The translations under genes and the position numbers were made by a program. Under the pieces are notes generated by a model. That model was not told the DNA's origin. It made no database searches and saw only the letters and a program-made list of their open reading frames with translations. 64,000 bases of DNA, taken from positions 3,150,988 through 3,214,987 of the forward strand of contig NZ_CP054476.1 in assembly GCF_013341275.1 (NCBI RefSeq). The letters run 5' to 3'. Positions within the stretch are counted from its first letter, which is position 1; each line of letters starts with the position of its first letter. Below are positions 55,621 through 64,000 of the stretch, in pieces. Source of the stretch: Methyloligella sp. GL2 (GTDB taxonomy: Bacteria > Pseudomonadota > Alphaproteobacteria > Rhizobiales > Methyloligellaceae).

Positions 55621-56297
55621 ATGCGCTTGCAAAGCACAGCGACCACGAGCATGACGCTTCAGGAGGGGACCGAAACCGGCCCCTTCCGTCGCTGTGCGCT
55701 GTCGCGCGAGCAGCTTCCTAAAGACGCGCTGATCCGATTCGTCGCCTCGCCGGACGGCGAGATCGTCCCAGATTTGAAAGAAAAATTGCCCGGCCGTGGT
55801 GTTTGGATCACGGCCGATCGGGCTTCTGTAGCGGAGGCAGCGAAGCGCAATGCCTTCGCCCGGGCGCTGAAGCAGGCGGTGAAGATCCCGCCTGCGCTTG
55901 CTGAGCGCGTGGGGCAAATGCTAAATGAGGCTGCGCTTTCAGCGCTGAGCCTTGCCAACAAGGCGGGCAGCGTCACGTTCGGCTTTGCCAAAATCGAGGA
56001 CGCCATCAAAAAGGGCCGCGTTCGCGCCCTGGTCCATGCCGCCGATGCGGCAGAAGATGGGTGCCGGAAGCTGGACGGCAAATACGCGGCGATCGCAGGC
56101 GATGGCGCGATTGCCCCAATCCGCATTTTCACGGCGGATGAATTGGGTTTGGCCTCAGGCCGGACAAATGTGATACATGCAGCCCTTGCCCGAGGAGGGG
56201 CAGCCGAGAATTTCATCGCCGCGGCGGAGCGCGCCCAGCGCTACCGTGGCGCGGCGGACGGATGTCAGGCCTCGTTGGGGCGGAAGACGGATAAAGA

Positions 56298-56301
<4 letters not shown>
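55621..56301 (+). CDS. ylxR: YlxR (DUF448) RNA-binding protein fused to an L7Ae-like domain
   Basis: A 226-residue protein between nusA and infB. Residues ~18-95 are the YlxR/DUF448 domain with [16 protein letters not shown] and [18 protein letters not shown]. Residues ~105-200 form an L7Ae-type RNA-binding fold ([29 protein letters not shown]). The alphaproteobacterial fusion combines what are the separate ylxR and ylxQ genes in Firmicutes. YlxR has been linked to RNase P and to gene expression. ATG 55621; its stop overlaps infB by 4 bp. Confidence 0.9.
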
Positions 56302-58820
<2,519 letters not shown>

Positions 58821-58875
58821 GGGCCGCGCTCGCCGCTCGCGTTAAGCCGGACATTCGCCGGGAGGCCCGCGGGCG

Positions 58876-59412
58876 ATGGCCTACACCATCCACTATACCT
58901 ACGGGTATGACGACTTTGCCGGGCAGATCGCGGCGAAGCGGTCGCGGAGTCTGTTCGGCCAAGCAACGCCCTATATCGTGGTGACCGGGCTTTATCTGCT
59001 CTTGATGGCGCTGCAGCTCTGGCAGAGCGGGATCGGCGCTGCGGAGCTGACGACACTCGAGGTCATCGGTCCGGTGCTGGGCGGCATCCCGATCATCGTG
59101 ATGATCGTGGCGGTGATCGACTTCATGTTCTTCCGGCTGATCTACCGGCTGGTGTTCCGGCGCTATGCGCTGGCCGATACGCCGATGACCGTCGGGCTGG
59201 ACGACGAAGGCATTACCTGGCGCAGCGCGGAGTTTTCCGGCCAGTGCATCTGGGCCAAGGTGACGGGGCTGGTGCAGACCAAGCAGAGCCTGTTCGTCTT
59301 CCTGAACCGGGCCGAGGCGATCGCGCTGCCGCGGCGGGCGATGGCCTCCGACCAGGAATTCGACGCGATCGCAGCTTTCGCGAAGAAGCGTATCCAAGGA
59401 GCGGATCAATGA
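58876..59412 (+). CDS. YcxB-like membrane protein
   Basis: A 178-residue protein with two hydrophobic segments (about 31-52 and 64-90). The C-terminal domain resembles YcxB-like proteins ([53 protein letters not shown]). Its function is unknown. It is wedged between infB and rbfA, which are usually adjacent, and overlaps the rbfA start by 4 bp, so it is translated as part of the operon. ATG 58876. Confidence 0.75.
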   Translation: MAYTIHYTYGYDDFAGQIAAKRSRSLFGQATPYIVVTGLYLLLMALQLWQSGIGAAELTTLEVIGPVLGGIPIIVMIVAVIDFMFFRLIYRLVFRRYALADTPMTVGLDDEGITWRSAEFSGQCIWAKVTGLVQTKQSLFVFLNRAEAIALPRRAMASDQEFDAIAAFAKKRIQGADQ

Positions 59413-59798
59413 CTAGTCAGGGCAAGGGGCGTCCCCCCAGCCAACGGCAATTGAAGGTCGGCGAGCTGATCCGCCATGCGCTGGCGGAGATCTTCTCGCG
59501 CGGCGAATTGATGGACGAGGTGGTGGAGCGCCATCCGGTGACCGTGCCGGAGGTGCGCATGTCGCCGGATCTGAAGCTTGCCACCTGTTACGTCATGCCT
59601 CTGGGCGGCGAGGAGGCCAAGGTCGTGGTGGATCACCTGCAAAAACATGCCCGCTTCCTGCGGGGCGAGGTGGCGGGGCGGGTGAAGCTGCGCTATGCGC
59701 CGGAGCTGCGTTTCCGGCTGGATACCAGCTTCGAGACCTCGCAGCGGATCGACGAGATTCTGGCTTCGCCGGACGTCACCCGCGATCTCGACGACTAA
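59409..59798 (+). CDS. rbfA: Ribosome-binding factor A
   Basis: 30S maturation factor of 129 residues binding the 5' part of 16S rRNA. The KH-like fold shows [40 protein letters not shown] and the C-terminal [22 protein letters not shown] 59409 forms an ATGA overlap with the preceding stop. The upstream continuation of the frame to 59244 lies inside the previous gene. Confidence 0.96.
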   Translation: MTSQGKGRPPSQRQLKVGELIRHALAEIFSRGELMDEVVERHPVTVPEVRMSPDLKLATCYVMPLGGEEAKVVVDHLQKHARFLRGEVAGRVKLRYAPELRFRLDTSFETSQRIDEILASPDVTRDLDD

Positions 59799-59832
59799 CC
59801 TCAACGATTAGAGCAACAAGGCAGAAACGCGT

Positions 59833-60759
59833 ATGGCGCGGCGGCGCAAGGGCGATCCCGTTCACGGCTGGCTGATCTTGGATAAGCCGAGCGGCATAAC
59901 CTCCACCAAAGCCGTGGGCAGGCTGCGCCATCTGTTCAACGCGGCCAAGGCGGGCCATGCCGGCACGCTGGACCCGCTGGCTACCGGCGTGCTGCCGATC
60001 GGTTTCGGCGAAGCCACCAAGACCATGCCCTTCGTGGTGGACGGCAGCAAAAGCTACCGCTTCACGGTGCGCTTCGGCGCCGAAACAGCCACCGACGATT
60101 GCGAAGGCGAGATCACCCAGAGCTCCGATACCCGCCCCACGCGGGCGGAGATCGAGGCCGCCCTGCCCCGCTTCACCGGCGAGATCAGCCAGATCCCGCC
60201 CCGCTTCTCGGCACTGAAGGTGGACGGCGCGCGCGCCTATGATCTGGCGCGGGACAATGAAGACTTCGAGCTGGCTGCCCGCACCGTCACCGTCGACCGT
60301 CTGGCACTGATCGATATGCCCGATCCCGACCATGCGGTGATCGAGGCGGATTGCGGCAAAGGCACCTATATCCGGTCGATTGCGCGGGATTTGGCCCGGG
60401 AATTGGGGGCTTTGGGCCATGTTTCGGCGCTGCGCCGCACCCGGGTCGGGCCTTTTAAGGAAACGGACGCAATTTCGCTAGAAAAGCTGGAAGAGTTAGG
60501 ACATAGTGCCGCCGACCGCGAGGCCCTGATGGGCCAACTCAAGCCGCTGGAGACGGCGCTGGACGACATCCCGGCGCTCGCCCTTAGCGGGCAAGACGCG
60601 GCAAGGCTCAAAAGAGGACAACCCGTGCTGATCCGAGGCCGGGACGCTCCAATTCTAAACGGGCCGGTTTATGCCACCTCGCGAGGGCTCCTCGTCGCGG
60701 TAGGCGAAGTTAAGCAAGGCGAGATGCGACCGACCCGGGTTTTTAATCTTCCCGGCTAG
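59833..60759 (+). CDS. truB: tRNA pseudouridine-55 synthase
   Basis: Makes pseudouridine 55 in the T-loop of tRNAs. The 308-residue protein has the start VHGWLILDKPSGITS and catalytic Asp in HAGTLDPLATGVLPI. KSYRFTVRFG, ALKVDGARAYDLAR and the C-terminal PUA-like region follow. ATG 59833, 34 bp after rbfA. Confidence 0.96.
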   Translation: MARRRKGDPVHGWLILDKPSGITSTKAVGRLRHLFNAAKAGHAGTLDPLATGVLPIGFGEATKTMPFVVDGSKSYRFTVRFGAETATDDCEGEITQSSDTRPTRAEIEAALPRFTGEISQIPPRFSALKVDGARAYDLARDNEDFELAARTVTVDRLALIDMPDPDHAVIEADCGKGTYIRSIARDLARELGALGHVSALRRTRVGPFKETDAISLEKLEELGHSAADREALMGQLKPLETALDDIPALALSGQDAARLKRGQPVLIRGRDAPILNGPVYATSRGLLVAVGEVKQGEMRPTRVFNLPG

Positions 60760-60793
60760 GCGATCCGCCATTTTCAATTTCAGGAGATGACCG

Positions 60794-61063
60794 ATGTCGA
60801 TTAGCGCTGAGCGCAAACAGGAACTGATTCAAGAATACGCCACCAAACCCGGCGATACCGGGTCCGCCGAAGTTCAGGTCGCGATCCTGACCGAGCGGAT
60901 CACCAACCTCACCGAGCACTTCAAGAGCCACGCCAAGGACAACCATTCGCGGCGCGGTCTGCTCAAGATGGTGAGCCAGCGCCGGCGGCTGCTCGATTAC
61001 GTGAAGTCCGGCGACGTCGACCGTTACAAGACTCTCATCGAGCGTCTCGGTATTCGCCGCTAG
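60794..61063 (+). CDS. rpsO: 30S ribosomal protein S15
   Basis: Primary 16S rRNA-binding ribosomal protein, 89 residues as usual. The signatures [35 protein letters not shown] and [13 protein letters not shown] are complete. An AGGAG site precedes ATG 60794. It is followed by the classic rpsO-pnp junction with two hairpins. Confidence 0.97.
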   Translation: MSISAERKQELIQEYATKPGDTGSAEVQVAILTERITNLTEHFKSHAKDNHSRRGLLKMVSQRRRLLDYVKSGDVDRYKTLIERLGIRR

Positions 61064-61081
61064 CAACTCATTCATTGGGCC

Positions 61082-61149
61082 GGTGCGGCACGGCCGCACC
61101 GCGCCAGCTTGTGAAAAGATTATCCGCGTACCGCCATCCGGGCGGTACG
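61082..61149 (+). promoter_or_regulatory. Two hairpins in the rpsO-pnp junction
   Basis: GGTGCGG/CCGCACC (61082-61100, 5-nt loop) and a perfect 9-bp CGTACCGCC/GGCGGTACG (61127-61149, 5-nt loop). No T-runs follow. In E. coli the pnp leader is a stem-loop cut by RNase III for autoregulation; the same role here is inferred. Confidence 0.5.
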
Positions 61150-61184
61150 TCTGACCGATAACATCCGATCTGAGAAAGCAAACC

Positions 61185-63308
<2,124 letters not shown>

Positions 63309-63377
63309 GGCTGACGGCGACGCGGGCGCCTCAAAGCGCCCGCCGATGCCACACAGATTTTGCCGTTCAGGCATGAA

Positions 63378-63411
63378 AAAGGCCGCCCCGAAAGGGCGGC
63401 CTTTGTTTTTT
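63378..63411 (+). terminator. Rho-independent terminator after pnp
   Basis: AAAGGCCGCCC / GGGCGGCCTTT stem, with GTTTTTT after it. A second GC-rich hairpin GCGGGCGC/GCGCCCGC lies at 63322-63343. Confidence 0.9.
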
Positions 63412-63429
63412 CGGAACTGACCGAGAGCG

Positions 63430-63633
63430 CTATTTCTCAGCGGCCTTGTCGGTGTCCGTGCACTGCCAGCCGACCACCATGTATTCGGCGTGGTCGGCCT
63501 GCCAGTCCAGCGCCCTATCGTGGGCGGTCTTCAGACAGGCGCTCAGGCTGACGCCCTCTTCCACGGGAACTTCAATCTTCTGACAGTCTTTCGATCCCGA
63601 CAGAAGGCAGGCGGTAATCACCAACTCGATCAT
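63430..63633 (-). CDS. Small conserved hypothetical protein
   Basis: A 67-residue protein. The N-terminus MIELVITACLLSGSKDCQKIEVPV and the Cys-containing segments SACLKTAHDRAL and VVGWQCTDTDKA resemble a family of short Rhizobiales proteins of unknown function. Three or four Cys suggest a disulphide-bonded exported or metal-binding fold, but there is no clear signal peptide. It faces pnp and lies downstream of fabI on the same strand. Confidence 0.7.
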   Translation of the reverse strand: MIELVITACLLSGSKDCQKIEVPVEEGVSLSACLKTAHDRALDWQADHAEYMVVGWQCTDTDKAAEK

Positions 63634-63679
63634 GGGTCCTCATCCTTGACGTTTCCTCGGCCCCCATTTTGTCGGTTGC

Positions 63680-64000
63680 TTATTGTGCGGCTTCGCGGGG
63701 GGTCGGTTCGGCAGGCGTTTGCTCGCCCTGCTCCTTTTCGCCGGCCATGGCCTTGATCGCCTCGAGGCGCGGCATGAACACGGTGCTGTAACCGCAATCG
63801 ACGAAGTGCACCTCGCCGGTGACGGCGCCCGACAGATCGGACAGGAGATAGAGACCGGCGCCGCCGACCTCATCCAGGGTCGGGGTGCGGTGCATCGGCG
63901 AATGATCGCGCTGATAGTGGAACAGCACGCGGGCATCGGAGATGCCGGAGCCAGCCAGGGTCCGCATCGGTCCGGCGGAGAGCGCGTTGACGCGGATGCC
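63680..64000 (-). CDS. fabI: Enoyl-ACP reductase FabI, C-terminal part (runs off window)
   Basis: NADH-dependent enoyl-ACP reductase of fatty-acid elongation. The last 106 residues are visible: GIRVNALSAGPMRTLAGSGI, then HRTPTLDEVGGAGLYLLSDLSGAVTGEVHFVDCGY. These are typical of the FabI substrate-binding loop and C-terminal strand. The active-site Tyr-x6-Tyr-x6-Lys lies beyond the window. The tail after about GYSTVFMPRLEAIKAM is Glu/Pro-rich and variable. In Rhizobiales fabI commonly neighbours pnp. Confidence 0.93.
   Translation of the reverse strand, partial: GIRVNALSAGPMRTLAGSGISDARVLFHYQRDHSPMHRTPTLDEVGGAGLYLLSDLSGAVTGEVHFVDCGYSTVFMPRLEAIKAMAGEKEQGEQTPAEPTPREAAQ

Overview
This window looks like ordinary core chromosome from a high-G+C alphaproteobacterium, most likely of the Hyphomicrobiales/Rhizobiales. 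Three things support this. The gene string miaB-phoH-ybeY-corC-lnt-XRE regulator-metK-trmB-rimP-nusA-ylxR-infB-rbfA-truB-rpsO-pnp-(fabI) is typical of that order. The cycM-kdsB-pheA cluster is also typical. There is a complete Cpa/Tad (Flp) pilus locus with a short Flp pilin. The order is inferred from synteny and protein flavour; I cannot name a genus. I saw no tRNA, rRNA, CRISPR array, insertion sequence, phage gene or integrase.

Layout. Bases 1-1982: pheA (cut by the window edge) and kdsB on the minus strand, divergent from a membrane-anchored cytochrome c. Bases 2239-13334: a YejABEF-type peptide ABC importer with two substrate-binding paralogues, yejB, yejE and yejF. It is interrupted by an AraC regulator, a two-domain protein of unknown function (DUF3047-like C-terminus) and a zinc-type CDF metal exporter. 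Bases 13331-15627: an SH3-NlpC/P60 peptidase and an M17 aminopeptidase, both minus. With the Yej importer they form a plausible muropeptide (cell-wall peptide) uptake and degradation set. A glutathione S-transferase follows.

Bases 16625-31115 are the pilus region: tadD lipoprotein (+), then tadC, tadB, cpaF, cpaE, cpaD, cpaC, cpaB, cpaA and flp (all minus), an isolated secretin-N-terminal-domain protein (+), a vWA TadG-like protein (minus) and two TadE/TadF pseudopilin-type proteins (+). Bases 31183-36363 hold an AsmA-family protein, an OprB-like porin and a divergent NodD-type LysR regulator. Bases 36507-43822 are a bacterial alpha-2-macroglobulin with intact thioester motif, overlapping pbpC. 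Two small proteins follow.

Bases 44814-64000 are the housekeeping backbone for tRNA/rRNA modification, ribosome maturation, transcription elongation, translation initiation and RNA decay, ending in a partial fabI. Several starts are TTG or GTG (yejE, phoH, lnt, metK, trmB).

The points most worth a second look are: a riboswitch-like folded leader in front of yejB (8212-8295); a YejA paralogue with a C-terminal Gly-Gly-Ser/transmembrane/Arg tail; the CDF gene and an 88-bp cruciform repeat lodged inside the yej operon; a clear drop in G+C over the 3' third of lnt that splits its catalytic residues; and a promoter-plus-terminator leader in front of rimP-nusA-infB. I did not find a clearly new defence or mobile system.
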